Shown here piece by piece: positions 43,297-51,601 of a DNA stretch of 64,000 nucleotides. The translations under genes were made by a program, and so were the position numbers. Source of the DNA: Nakamurella alba (GTDB taxonomy: Bacteria > Actinomycetota > Actinomycetes > Mycobacteriales > Nakamurellaceae). Location of the stretch: NCBI RefSeq assembly GCF_009707545.1, contig NZ_WLYK01000005.1:558001-622000 (forward strand), written 5' to 3'. The stretch's first letter is position 1, and each line of letters begins with the position of its first letter. The notes beneath the pieces are model-generated. The model was not told the DNA's origin. It saw only the letters and a list, made by a program, of their open reading frames with translations, and searched no databases.

Positions 43297-43926
43297 ATGT
43301 ACATCCCGCACTTCAACGCCGTGCACGACGAGGACGCGATCCGCGGCTTCGTCGGCGACGTCGGGTCAGCCGAGCTGATCACCGTCGGACCCGACGGCTT
43401 CCCGCTCGCCACGCTGCTGCCGGTGCTCTGGCACGGCGACACGGTCATCGCGCACATGGCGAAGGCCAACCCGCAGTGGCGCACCATCGGCACCGACACC
43501 CCGGCACTGATGGTCGTCGCCGGACCGCAGGCGTACGTCTCGCCGAGCTGGTACGCGACCAAGGCCGAGCACGGACGGGTGGTGCCGACCTGGAACTACT
43601 CCGCGGTGCACCTCACGGGCACGGCGACCCTGCACACCGAGCCGGAGTGGCTGCGGCACGCCGTGACCGCGCTGACCGATCGCCACGAGGAACGCCGGGA
43701 AGCGCCGTGGTCGGTGGACGACACCCCGGCGGGATTCGTCGACAAGCAGCTGCGCGCGATCGTCGGCATCGAGCTGACCGTGGTGCGGGTCGAGGCCAAG
43801 GACAAGCTCAGCCAGAACCGCTCCGACGACGACCGGATCGGTGTGCTGCAGGGACTTTCGGAATCCGACGACCCACGGGACGTAAAGGTGGCGGAGCGGA
43901 TGGCCCGGGTGGCGCACCCGGGGTGA
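43297..43926 (+). CDS. PaiB-like FMN-binding protein
   Basis: ATG 43297 is chosen because MYIPHFNAVHDEDAIRGFV is the standard start of PaiB-type FMN-binding negative regulators; 209 residues. Other family features are LPVLWHGDTVIAHMAKANPQW, YVSPSWYATKAEHGRVVPTWNYSAVHLTG and KLSQNRSDDDR near the C-terminus. The fold is a split barrel that binds FMN. In Bacillus PaiB affects protease and sporulation genes; in most bacteria the role is unproven. Confidence 0.92.
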   Translation: MYIPHFNAVHDEDAIRGFVGDVGSAELITVGPDGFPLATLLPVLWHGDTVIAHMAKANPQWRTIGTDTPALMVVAGPQAYVSPSWYATKAEHGRVVPTWNYSAVHLTGTATLHTEPEWLRHAVTALTDRHEERREAPWSVDDTPAGFVDKQLRAIVGIELTVVRVEAKDKLSQNRSDDDRIGVLQGLSESDDPRDVKVAERMARVAHPG

Positions 43927-43948
43927 CGGTACGGCCGTCGGCCACCAG

Positions 43949-44075
43949 CATGTGTCAGTACATCGCTGACACATCTGCCGACCGCCTCCCGCATTCGATG
44001 TGTCAGTACATCGCCGACACTTCTGCCCGACCGCCTCCGGCATCGATGTGTCACTACATCGCTGACACCTCTCGG
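43949..44075. repeat. Three tandem 48-bp palindromic repeats
   Basis: ATGTGTCAGTACATCGCTGA is repeated at 43950, 43998 and 44046, with exact 48-base spacing and two or more base differences per copy. Each copy holds the palindrome GTGTCAG-n7-CTGACAC or a close variant, followed by a C-rich spacer (CGACCGCCTCC). The array lies between two plus-strand genes (43926 and 44231). It could be a multi-copy binding site or a run of terminators. The rest of the 304-base gap shows nothing. Confidence 0.85.
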
Positions 44076-44230
44076 CGCCGTGGGACGGTGGGCTTTCCAC
44101 AGTTCAACCGGCTTGGGCGACCGCTGGAGTCGGGGCGGGCGACCCTTCAACGGCGCATGCGGCGGAAGTCCGCGCCGCGGGCCACCGGGCGGTGGTCGTG
44201 CGGATCGGGACCGGGTGTAGAACGGGACGC

Positions 44231-45241
44231 ATGCGAGCCATCGAGTACACGGAGACGGGCGGACCCGAGGTCCTGAAGCTGGTGGACACCCAGATCCCCG
44301 AGCCGGCGCCCGGTCAGGTGCGGGTGAAGGTCAGCCTCTCCGGGGTCAACCCCACCGACTGGAAGGCGCGGGCCGCCACCCCGGTGCCGGAGGGTATCCA
44401 GGTCCCGCACCAGGACGGGGCCGGGATCATCGACGCGGTCGGGCAGGGCGTCGACGCCGGACGGGTCGGCGAACGGGTGTGGATCTGGGAGGCCGCATTC
44501 CAGCGGCGCTGGGGGACCGCCGCCGAATTCACGGTCGTACCGGCCGCGCAGGCCGTCCCGCTGGGCGATGCAAGCTTCGAACTCGGTGCGGCCCTGGGCA
44601 TCCCGTTCCTCACCGCGCACCGTTGCCTGACCCTCGGCGAGAACGTGCCGGAGCGGCTCGGGCCGGGCACCCTGCAGGACCGGGTGGTTCTCGTGCAGGG
44701 CGGTGCCGGTGCGGTCGGCAACGCCGCGATCCAGCTGGCCCGCTGGGCGGACGCGACGGTGATCGCGACGGTCAGCAGTCCGGCCAAGGCGGAGCTCGCG
44801 GCCGCCGCCGGTGCCGACCACGTGATCGACTACCGGAACGAGGACGTGGTGGCCGGTCTGCGGAAGATCGCGCCGCGCGGGGCGGACGTGGTGGTCGAGG
44901 TCGCGCTGGCCCAGAACGCTGCCACCGACGCGGATCTGCTCGCGTCGCACGGGACGGTGGCCAGCTACGGCGCCGACCCGGACGAGACCTTCGCGTTGCC
45001 GGTCCGGGCGCAGATGACCCTCAACTCGCAATGGCACTTCGTGCTCGTCTACACGATGCCGGCGCGCCCCAAGGAGCTCGCGGTGGCCGACGTGAGTGCT
45101 GCGGTGGCGGCAGGTGCGGTGCGGGTCGGTGAGCAGGCGGGTCTGCCGCTGCACGTACTGCCGCTGGCGTCCACCGCGGAGGCTCAGCTGGCCGTCCAGA
45201 ACTCCACCGTGGGCAAGGTTCTCGTCGACGTCACCGCCTGA
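44231..45241 (+). CDS. NADPH:quinone reductase-like MDR protein
   Basis: I place the start at ATG 44231 (MRAIEYTETGGPEVLKLVD); 336 residues. The MDR features are VSLSGVNPTDWKAR, VPHQDGAGIIDAVGQGV, ALGIPFLTAHRCL and the cofactor motif VQGGAGAVGNAAIQLAR (AxxGxxG form). No structural zinc cysteines occur. It is a likely NADPH-dependent quinone or enone reductase. It stands alone; the downstream gap holds paired palindromic repeats. Confidence 0.9.
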   Translation: MRAIEYTETGGPEVLKLVDTQIPEPAPGQVRVKVSLSGVNPTDWKARAATPVPEGIQVPHQDGAGIIDAVGQGVDAGRVGERVWIWEAAFQRRWGTAAEFTVVPAAQAVPLGDASFELGAALGIPFLTAHRCLTLGENVPERLGPGTLQDRVVLVQGGAGAVGNAAIQLARWADATVIATVSSPAKAELAAAAGADHVIDYRNEDVVAGLRKIAPRGADVVVEVALAQNAATDADLLASHGTVASYGADPDETFALPVRAQMTLNSQWHFVLVYTMPARPKELAVADVSAAVAAGAVRVGEQAGLPLHVLPLASTAEAQLAVQNSTVGKVLVDVTA

Positions 45242-45320
45242 TCGCGCCGGGGAGCCGATTCTCTTGCCGAACGGCCGGAACCTGTCGGTTCGGCGGTCGA
45301 CCTGACGTCCGTACCGCCAG

Positions 45321-45471
45321 ATCCGTTGCGTTCAGCCACGTCGGACGTGGCGGAGTGCACCGGATTGCTTCGGAATACGGATCGCTCCACCTACCGCCTG
45401 CGCCCCCAGGAACAGGGCCCGCGCAGATCCGTTGTCATGGGCCACCTTCGACGCGGCTGAGTGCAACGGAT
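45321..45471. repeat. Pair of 45-bp palindromic repeats in a convergent gap
   Basis: Copy 1 (45321-45365) and copy 2 (45427-45471) both begin ATCCGTTG and end C(A/C)(C/A)CGGAT-like, and share CAGATCCGTTG before and GAGTGCA inside. In copy 1 a nested GCCAC-n7-GTGGC adds to the fold. They lie between the convergent genes ending at 45241 and 45549 and may work as terminators. The other parts of the 307-base gap hold nothing recognisable. Confidence 0.65.
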
Positions 45472-45548
45472 CGACCTCGACCCGGTCGGACGGTCGCCGT
45501 TGTCCGATCGCCGGGAGGCCGAGTGGACGGCCCTGGCGAGGCCCGGGC

Positions 45549-45830
45549 TCAGAGCCCGTCGGGGCCGGCGTCACCGGAGGGCATCCGCGCGGTGCGGTTC
45601 TGCTGAACGGTGTTCTCGATGGCGTCGAGCAGGGCGCGCAGGTCGTCCGGGGAGGTGTAGTCGGCGGGCAGGTCCTCCCGGGTGACCACCGACAGCACCT
45701 GGTTCTGCAGGCTCAGCAGCACCGCGTGCTCGCGGTCCAGCCGGTCGACCGGGGTCTGCGTGGTGTTCTGCTGCTGGATGAGGTCCAGTGTCTGCCGGAT
45801 CTCGGCGATGTCGGGAAGGTCCTGTGCCAT
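45549..45830 (-). CDS. Small soluble hypothetical protein, 93 residues
   Basis: Start ATG 45830. An acidic, helical protein with no cofactor or membrane motif (IAEIRQTLDLIQQQNTTQTPV; LDREHAVLLSLQNQVLSVVTRED; DDLRALLDAIENTVQQNR). The family is not recognised. It has good codon bias and clean boundaries. Tandem 80-bp repeats lie upstream. Confidence 0.65.
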   Translation of the reverse strand: MAQDLPDIAEIRQTLDLIQQQNTTQTPVDRLDREHAVLLSLQNQVLSVVTREDLPADYTSPDDLRALLDAIENTVQQNRTARMPSGDAGPDGL

Positions 45831-45912
45831 CGGGCGAGGTTACACCCGGTGATCCGGCCCTCATCGGCAGCGGTGCACCCTGCGCCACGCTGCCCCCGGC
45901 GGGCCGGCGGAC

Positions 45913-46072
45913 GCCTCCGTCCGGCACGATCGCCGGCCGATGACCATCGGACCCCTGTGGTCGCCATGGGCACGTTCGCCCGCGCGGCGAGCGCCTCCGT
46001 CCGGCACGATCGCCGGCCGATGGCCATCGGACCCGGGGACCCGTGAGGTCGCCATGGGCAGGTACGCCCGGC
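45913..46072. repeat. Two tandem 80-bp repeats
   Basis: GCCTCCGTCCGGCACGATCG begins at 45913 and again at 45993, exactly 80 bases apart. The copies stay similar through CCGGCCGATG-CCATCGGACC and GTCGCCATGGGCA. A third, degenerate copy may follow to about 46150. This fills most of the 332-base gap between 45830 and 46163. A triple repeat of the same period occurs at 59.9 kb. Confidence 0.75.
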
Positions 46073-46162
46073 CGGCGGTCTGCGACGACCGACCCGGAAC
46101 CCCGCGCCGGAACGTCCCAGCGGACCGCGGGACGCCCCGGCGATCACAGGGCAACCCGAGGA

Positions 46163-47113
46163 TCAGCCGCCGACCGGCTTCGCGGTGCCGGCGTTGCCGA
46201 CCATGAAGCCGTAGTCGCCCGGCGAACAGCGGGTGTAGCCCTCGCGGGCCAGCACCAGGAAGTTCGACTCGAACGGCGCGACCAGGGTCTCCAGGGTCTC
46301 GAAGGTGTAGGGATCGACGACCTTCGCCAGCTCGGTGCCGCCCGGCACGACGGTGCCCAACTGGTCCGGCCCGTAGGACGAGAGCATCGCCCCGCCGGCG
46401 GTCGGCCGGAGGGTCACCAGCTCGTCCATCACCCAGCGATCGGTGGACAGCTCCTCGACCTCGCCCGGCAGGATCCCGATGCTGCGCATCACGTTCCGCG
46501 TCCCGGCCACCGCCTTGTCCAGGTACTCGTCGGTGAACTGACCGCCGCCGCCGAGCTCGCTGGTGAAGGACGGGATGCCGTGCCGCATCGCCCACTCGCT
46601 CGACGATCCGGGGAACGGGTCGTGCGCATACAGCAGCTTCGTGCCGAAAGCCAGTGACAGCTCGCGGGAGTCGGTCAGCATGTACGCGTAGTCGACCGTG
46701 GAGTAGAGGCCGCTCGAGTGGTAGTCGATGAAGTAGTCTCCCTGCAGGATGATCTCGGACAGCACCGCTGCCAGCTGCTCGGTCACCGAACCGGCCCGCA
46801 GTCCCGGGAAGATGCGATTGAGGTTCAGGCCGTCGTTCGGGGTGTGCCGGGTCATCGCGTCATAGGAGTAGGGATTGCAGACCGGGACACCGATCACGGT
46901 ACCGCTCATGGTCTCCGGGTCCAGCGAGCCGAGGATCCGGCGGACACCCTCGACACCCATCGCCTCGTCACCGTGGATGCCGCCGAACAACACCAGAGTG
47001 GGACCCGGTGCGCTGCCGGTGATCCGGTGCACCGTCAGTTCGAGACTGTGCCCGTTGCCGAGCCGGGTGACCGGGACGGTCTCGACGACGTGTCCGGGAA
47101 GCGCTGTGGTCAT
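46163..47113 (-). CDS. Succinylglutamate desuccinylase/aspartoacylase-family deacylase
   Basis: ATG 47113 follows GAGGAGAG; 316 residues. The zinc site is GGIHGDEAMG (H-x2-E) and DYHSSG (third ligand); the catalytic Glu is in TSELGGGGQF. LNLNRIFPG matches the family NxxRxFPG substrate-binding motif. The C-terminal part (PTAGGAMLSSYGPDQLGTVVPGGTELAKVVDP) is the small beta barrel found in AstE-like proteins. It likely removes an acyl group from an N-acyl amino acid or amine, which fits the nitrogen-compound importer of this island. It is divergent from the 2-hydroxyacid dehydrogenase. Confidence 0.9.
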   Translation of the reverse strand: MTTALPGHVVETVPVTRLGNGHSLELTVHRITGSAPGPTLVLFGGIHGDEAMGVEGVRRILGSLDPETMSGTVIGVPVCNPYSYDAMTRHTPNDGLNLNRIFPGLRAGSVTEQLAAVLSEIILQGDYFIDYHSSGLYSTVDYAYMLTDSRELSLAFGTKLLYAHDPFPGSSSEWAMRHGIPSFTSELGGGGQFTDEYLDKAVAGTRNVMRSIGILPGEVEELSTDRWVMDELVTLRPTAGGAMLSSYGPDQLGTVVPGGTELAKVVDPYTFETLETLVAPFESNFLVLAREGYTRCSPGDYGFMVGNAGTAKPVGG

Positions 47114-47261
47114 GGAACTCTCCTCGCTCTCACGCATCCTGCCGATGCGGACCGGTGACCGGCCCGACAACGGCGGGACGCTACGATGGCGACCCGGCGG
47201 TCGCCGGGTCTGCGCCGGCGGTGCCGACGCGGGGGTGGGTGGAAGGACCTGGTGAACCGTG

Positions 47262-48317
47262 ATGGCAGACGATCCCGGGAAGCAACGGGTGGTGGTGGCC
47301 ACGCCGCTGTCCGACGAGCTCTCCATGTACCTGGTGGGCGCGCTGCCGGAGTTCGACGTCGTGCACCGGCCGGATCTGCTGCCGCCGCAGCGGCACGGAG
47401 GGGACCATGCCGGCGACCCGGCGTGGAGCCGGACAGCAGACCAGGAAATGGCTTTCGAGCAGCTGCTCGACTCGGCGACGGCCTTGTTCGGCGTCCCCGG
47501 CGAGAAGCCGGCACAGCTGCGCCGCACCGTCCGATCCAATCCGGGTCTGCGCTGGGTGCACACCATGCCGGCCGGCGGCGGCAGCCAGGTCCGCGCCGCC
47601 GGGCTCACCCGCGAGGAGCTGGACCGGGTCGCCTTCAGCACCTCGGCCGGGGTGCACGCCGAACCGCTGGCCGAGTTCGCCCTGCTCGGCGCGCTCGCCG
47701 CCGCGAAAACCCTGCCACGGCTGCAGGAACAGCAGCGACAACACGACTGGGCGCCCCGCTGGACGATGGCGCTGCTGGCGCAGCAGACCGTCGTGGTGGT
47801 GGGACTCGGCCACATCGGCCGCACCACGGCAGCGAAGTTCTCCGCGCTCGGCTGCACGGTCATCGGGGTGCACCGCCGGCAGGTGGAGGCGGCGGTCGAC
47901 CGGATCGTCCCGGTGGATGCGCTGCGTGACATCGTCGCCACCGCTGATGTTCTGGTGATGACATTGCCCGGTACCGACAGCACGGAGGGCCTGTTGGACC
48001 GGTCGGTCCTGGAGGCTGCCCGGCCCGGTCTGTGTGTGATCAACATCGGCCGCGGCAGCACTGTCGACGAAGATGCGCTGGTGGAGGCCCTGCGGTCCGG
48101 ACGGGTCGGGTCCGCCGCCCTGGACGTCTTCGCCCGGGAACCGCTGCCGGCCGACAGTCCGCTCTGGGACATGCCGCAGGTGCTGATCAGCCCGCACACC
48201 GCGTCCCTGCACCCGCAGCAGGACCGGCTGATCACGGAGCTCTTCGTCCGGAACGCACGCCGGTTCCTGGCCGGGGACGAGCTGTTGAACCGGGTGAACA
48301 CCGTCGAGTTCTACTGA
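47262..48317 (+). CDS. D-isomer-specific 2-hydroxyacid dehydrogenase
   Basis: ATG 47262 (GTG 47259 is possible); 351 residues. The NAD-binding motif is VVVGLGHIGRTTA. The catalytic set is Arg (NIGRGSTVDEDAL), Glu (FAREPLP) and His (SPHTAS). It should interconvert a 2-oxoacid and a D-2-hydroxyacid. It is divergent from the deacylase and convergent with the LacI gene. No regulatory site was recognised in the 148-base divergent gap. Confidence 0.92.
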   Translation: MADDPGKQRVVVATPLSDELSMYLVGALPEFDVVHRPDLLPPQRHGGDHAGDPAWSRTADQEMAFEQLLDSATALFGVPGEKPAQLRRTVRSNPGLRWVHTMPAGGGSQVRAAGLTREELDRVAFSTSAGVHAEPLAEFALLGALAAAKTLPRLQEQQRQHDWAPRWTMALLAQQTVVVVGLGHIGRTTAAKFSALGCTVIGVHRRQVEAAVDRIVPVDALRDIVATADVLVMTLPGTDSTEGLLDRSVLEAARPGLCVINIGRGSTVDEDALVEALRSGRVGSAALDVFAREPLPADSPLWDMPQVLISPHTASLHPQQDRLITELFVRNARRFLAGDELLNRVNTVEFY

Positions 48318-48355
48318 GCAGCAACGTATCCGGGACGCGAGCACTGCGGGATTCG

Positions 48356-49399
48356 TCATGACGACGACACCTCCCGCACCGGCCCGGTGGTGCCGCGGAC
48401 GACCAACTGCGGGTGCACGACGACCGAGTGCGGACCGCCGCCGACCCCCGACAGGGCGTCCACGAGCAGGTCGGCGGCCGCCACCCCCATGTCGAAATAG
48501 GGCACCCGGATCGTGGTGAGCGGTGGCGACAGCCGGTCGACCAGTGGGATGTCGTGGTAGCCGATGACGCTGACGTCCTCCGGGCAGCGGAGCCCGGCGG
48601 CGGCCAGCGCCCGCAGGCAGCCCAGCGCCATCATGTCGTTGCCGCAGAGGATCGCGGTGGGACGGGCAGGCCCGGCGAGAACTGCTGAGGCGGCAGCGAA
48701 CCCGTCCGGCTCCTGGAACCCGGGGCAGACGACGACGTGCTGCTGCGGGACGTCCAGCCCGAGCGCCGCGGAACGGTCGCGGAAGGCCAGCAGCTTCTCG
48801 TAGCCGATCGAGGTCATCAGCGGCTGCCCGATGTAGGCGATCCGCCGGTGCCCGAGGTCGACCAGATGCTGGAGCGCCTGCTGCACCCCGACGGCCTCGT
48901 CGGCGGAGGCCGACGGCGCGGCACTGCCGCTGAACTTCCGGGAGAGCAGGACGACCGGGATCTCCTGCCCGTGCAGCACCGCCGGCATGGTGTCAGCCCG
49001 GCGGGCGGTGACCAGAATCAGACCGGAGATGCGCCAGGACAGGAACGTGGCGATGCGGGCCGACTCGGCGCCGGCGTCGTCGACCGTGTCGGCGAACAGC
49101 GTGGTGTAGCCGTGCTGGGTGAGCACCTGTTCCACGCCCTGCACCAGCGGCGGCATCGCCGGGTTGGCCATGTTCGGGATCAGCACGCCCACCGCCCGGG
49201 AGCGGCTGGTGCGCAGGGTGCGCGCGGCCTCGTCCGGCAGGTAGCCCAGTCGCTGGGCGACATCCTTGACCCGGGAACGGGTCTGCTCGTTGACCGGGCG
49301 TTTCGACGTCGGGCTGAGTGACCGGCTGGCGGTCGCTACGTCGACCCCGGCCTCCCGCGCCACATCGCGCAGCGTCGGCTTGCCCGTCTGGCTGGTCAT
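48356..49399 (-). CDS. LacI-family transcriptional regulator
   Basis: ATG 49399 with GGGGAGGGG upstream; 347 residues. The HTH is PTLRDVAREAGVDVATASRSL with hinge helix DEAARTLRTSRS. The periplasmic-binding-like sensor domain follows (VGVLIPNMANPAMPPLVQGVEQ; PVVLLSRKFSG; LVDLGHRRIAYIGQP; AILCGNDMMALGCLRAL; VSVIGYHDIPLVDRLSPPLTTIR). It overlaps the cyclic amidohydrolase gene by four bases. The palindromes at 58584 and 58695 are of LacI type and are its most likely operators. Confidence 0.93.
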   Translation of the reverse strand: MTSQTGKPTLRDVAREAGVDVATASRSLSPTSKRPVNEQTRSRVKDVAQRLGYLPDEAARTLRTSRSRAVGVLIPNMANPAMPPLVQGVEQVLTQHGYTTLFADTVDDAGAESARIATFLSWRISGLILVTARRADTMPAVLHGQEIPVVLLSRKFSGSAAPSASADEAVGVQQALQHLVDLGHRRIAYIGQPLMTSIGYEKLLAFRDRSAALGLDVPQQHVVVCPGFQEPDGFAAASAVLAGPARPTAILCGNDMMALGCLRALAAAGLRCPEDVSVIGYHDIPLVDRLSPPLTTIRVPYFDMGVAAADLLVDALSGVGGGPHSVVVHPQLVVRGTTGPVREVSSS

Positions 49400-50805
49400 G
49401 CCGACCCCTCCCCGTTCCTGCCGCGGACGAACCGGCCGCGTGCGGGGCCGATGATGTCACCGCACCGGGCGACGACGGTTCCGCCGAGCAGGGTGGCCAA
49501 CAGCCGGCCGCGCAACGTCCGGCCGTGGAAGGGGCTCCAGCCGACGAGCGAGTGCAGCCGGCTCTCGTCGACAGTCCAGGACGCGGACGGGTCGGCCAGC
49601 ACCAGATCGGCGTCGGCGCCGACGGTGATCCTGCCCTTGTGATGCAGGCCCAGGATCCGGGCCGGGGTGGTCGCGGTGAGCGCCACCAGCCGCTGCGCGG
49701 ACAGCCGTCCAGTCAGGTGCGCGTCGTAGGCGAGCGGCAGTGACGTCTCCAGCGCGGGGTAGCCGCCCGGCACCGCCCAGGCATCCTCGATGCCGGCGGC
49801 CTTCTCGACCCGGGTGTGCGGCGCATGGTCGGTGGCGATCGCATCGACGGTGCCGTCCTGCAGCGCGGCGAACCAGCGATCCCTGGAATCACCGGTGAAC
49901 ACCGTCGGCATCACCATCATGCCGAGTCGGTCCAGGTCGGCGCCCTCGTCCAGTGCCGGCACGCAGCTCTCGGCGGTCAGGAACGGTGCCGACGGCTTCG
50001 CCGCGGCGAACAGGTCCAGTGCGCGGTCGCCGTAGGCACTGAGATGCGCCAGGTGCAGCGGTGTCCCGGTGGCGACCGCGATGTCCAGCACCCGGTCCAG
50101 GGCGCCGAGATTGCCCGGGCCGCGGCCGACCTCGAGCACCGCGCGAGGATCGCGGCGCCCGGCGCCGATCAGCTGCTCCCGGTGGGCATCGGACGCTGCC
50201 TGATCCCCGACGTGGATGACGGTGGCCCAGCCGATCTCGGCGGAGACCTCCAGCACGCCGGCCACGGCGTCGACGTCCGGCGAGAACAGCTCGTCGAACC
50301 CGGGCGAGGTGGCCATGTAGATCTTGACGCCGACGGCGCCGAGCGCTGCCATCCCGCGCAGCTCCATCGGATCGCGGCCGCCGGCCCAGAGCGCGTGGTC
50401 GACGAAGGCGCGGCCCTGCCAGCCGGCGAGCTTGTGGGCGAACCGGGCCGCGGTGGTGACCTGCGGTGCGGTGCTGGGCATGTCGCACACAAGGGTGGTG
50501 CCGCCGGCCGCCGCCGCGGCGGTGCCGGTCTCCACCGTCTCCTTGTGCGTCTGGCCCGGGTCCCGCAGGTGCACGTGCAGGTCGATCGCCCCGGGCAGCA
50601 GGTCCAGCCCGGGTACCTCGACGATCCGGCCGGCGTCGAGGGTGCCGGCCGCGCCCATCGCCGCGATCCGTCCGTCGACGATCACGACATCCACCACCGC
50701 AGGGACGGTCTCGGCGGACAGGACGCGGGCACCCCGGAGTGTCCAGGGATCTCGGGCGGGGCTCTCCGGGAGCCCGGCGATAGGATCGGCCGATGTCATC
50801 GGCAT
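49396..50805 (-). CDS. Dihydroorotase/hydantoinase-family cyclic amidohydrolase
   Basis: Start ATG 50805 or 50799; 469 residues. Metal motif DLHVHLRDPG, carboxylated lysine GVKIYMATSPG, later His (VIHVGD; HLAHLSAYG) and Asp (ATDHAPHT) are all present. An FTAESCVPAL-like strand is also typical. The protein should hydrolyse a cyclic amide, imide or ureide; placement with an importer and peptidase suggests a catabolic rather than a pyrimidine-synthesis role. Its start overlaps the start of the divergent SDR gene by 13 bases. Confidence 0.9.
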   Translation of the reverse strand: MPMTSADPIAGLPESPARDPWTLRGARVLSAETVPAVVDVVIVDGRIAAMGAAGTLDAGRIVEVPGLDLLPGAIDLHVHLRDPGQTHKETVETGTAAAAAGGTTLVCDMPSTAPQVTTAARFAHKLAGWQGRAFVDHALWAGGRDPMELRGMAALGAVGVKIYMATSPGFDELFSPDVDAVAGVLEVSAEIGWATVIHVGDQAASDAHREQLIGAGRRDPRAVLEVGRGPGNLGALDRVLDIAVATGTPLHLAHLSAYGDRALDLFAAAKPSAPFLTAESCVPALDEGADLDRLGMMVMPTVFTGDSRDRWFAALQDGTVDAIATDHAPHTRVEKAAGIEDAWAVPGGYPALETSLPLAYDAHLTGRLSAQRLVALTATTPARILGLHHKGRITVGADADLVLADPSASWTVDESRLHSLVGWSPFHGRTLRGRLLATLLGGTVVARCGDIIGPARGRFVRGRNGEGSA

Positions 50806-51590
50806 CCCCCGGCGAAACCCGACCCGACGATGCGATCCCGCCCGGTGCCGCGGGCGCCGCGGCCGGTGCGGTGCTGGTCACCGGCGCGGCCTCGGGCATC
50901 GGTGCGGCCACCGCGATCCGGCTCGCCGGCGCCGGCCGCCGGGTGCTGCTGCTCGACCGCGATGCCGACGGCCTGGCCCGCACGGTGCAGGCCTGCGGTG
51001 ACACGGCCGTCGGCCGAGCGGTCGACCTGACCCGGCCAGACGAGGTGCAGACCGTGGTCCGGGAGCTGGCAGCGGTCCACGACATCGGTGCGGTCGTCAC
51101 GGTGGCCGGCGGTGTCCGGGGCGGCGACGTCATCACGACGGACGACGAGACCTGGCAGTGGAACCTGGATGTCAACGCGGCGTCGGTGTTCCACGTGTGC
51201 CGGGCGGTGCTGCCGCTGCTCGTCGCCCGGGGTAGCGGCGCGGTGGTCACCTTCGGGTCGCTGACCGCGCTGCGGCCGATGCCCGGTCGGGCGGCCTACG
51301 CGGCGGCCAAGGGCGCGGTCATTGCATTCACCCAGCAGCTCGCGCTGGAGTACGGCCCGGCCGGGATCAGCGTGAACTGCATCTGCCCCGGGGCGGTGCG
51401 AACGCCGCTGCTGGCCGCCCGGTTCGAGGTGGAGCCCGAGGCGGAAACTGCTCTGGAGCAACGCATCCCGCTGCGCCGGCTGGGCCGGCCGGAGGAGGTG
51501 GCGGAGGTGGTCGAGCTGCTGGTGTCCCGCCGGGCGCCGTACCTCACCGGGCAGACCCTGGTGATCGACGGCGGTCAGGCGCTGGGCTGA
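50793..51590 (+). CDS. Short-chain dehydrogenase/reductase (first)
   Basis: A 265-residue SDR starting at ATG 50793 with AGGA nine bases upstream. The cofactor motif is TGAASGIGAATA (after a 25-residue Ala/Gly/Pro lead), LLLDRDADG points to NAD(H), and the active site is Ser (FGSLTAL), YAAAK (Tyr and Lys). The C-terminus has YLTGQTLVIDGGQALG. It is divergent from the cyclic amidohydrolase with overlapping starts. It is related to the SDR at 53649. Confidence 0.92.
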   Translation: MSSASPGETRPDDAIPPGAAGAAAGAVLVTGAASGIGAATAIRLAGAGRRVLLLDRDADGLARTVQACGDTAVGRAVDLTRPDEVQTVVRELAAVHDIGAVVTVAGGVRGGDVITTDDETWQWNLDVNAASVFHVCRAVLPLLVARGSGAVVTFGSLTALRPMPGRAAYAAAKGAVIAFTQQLALEYGPAGISVNCICPGAVRTPLLAARFEVEPEAETALEQRIPLRRLGRPEEVAEVVELLVSRRAPYLTGQTLVIDGGQALG

Positions 51591-51601
51591 CACCGGCGGG
51601 G

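Noticed and set aside
43949-44075. Possible CRISPR array
   Set aside because: Only three units, the spacers are similar to each other, and no cas genes are nearby; these are tandem palindromic repeats.
46163-48301. 712-codon minus-strand frame covering the deacylase and the opposite hydroxyacid dehydrogenase
   Set aside because: Only the part from ATG 47113 is the deacylase; the rest is antisense to the dehydrogenase, which has an intact active site on the plus strand.
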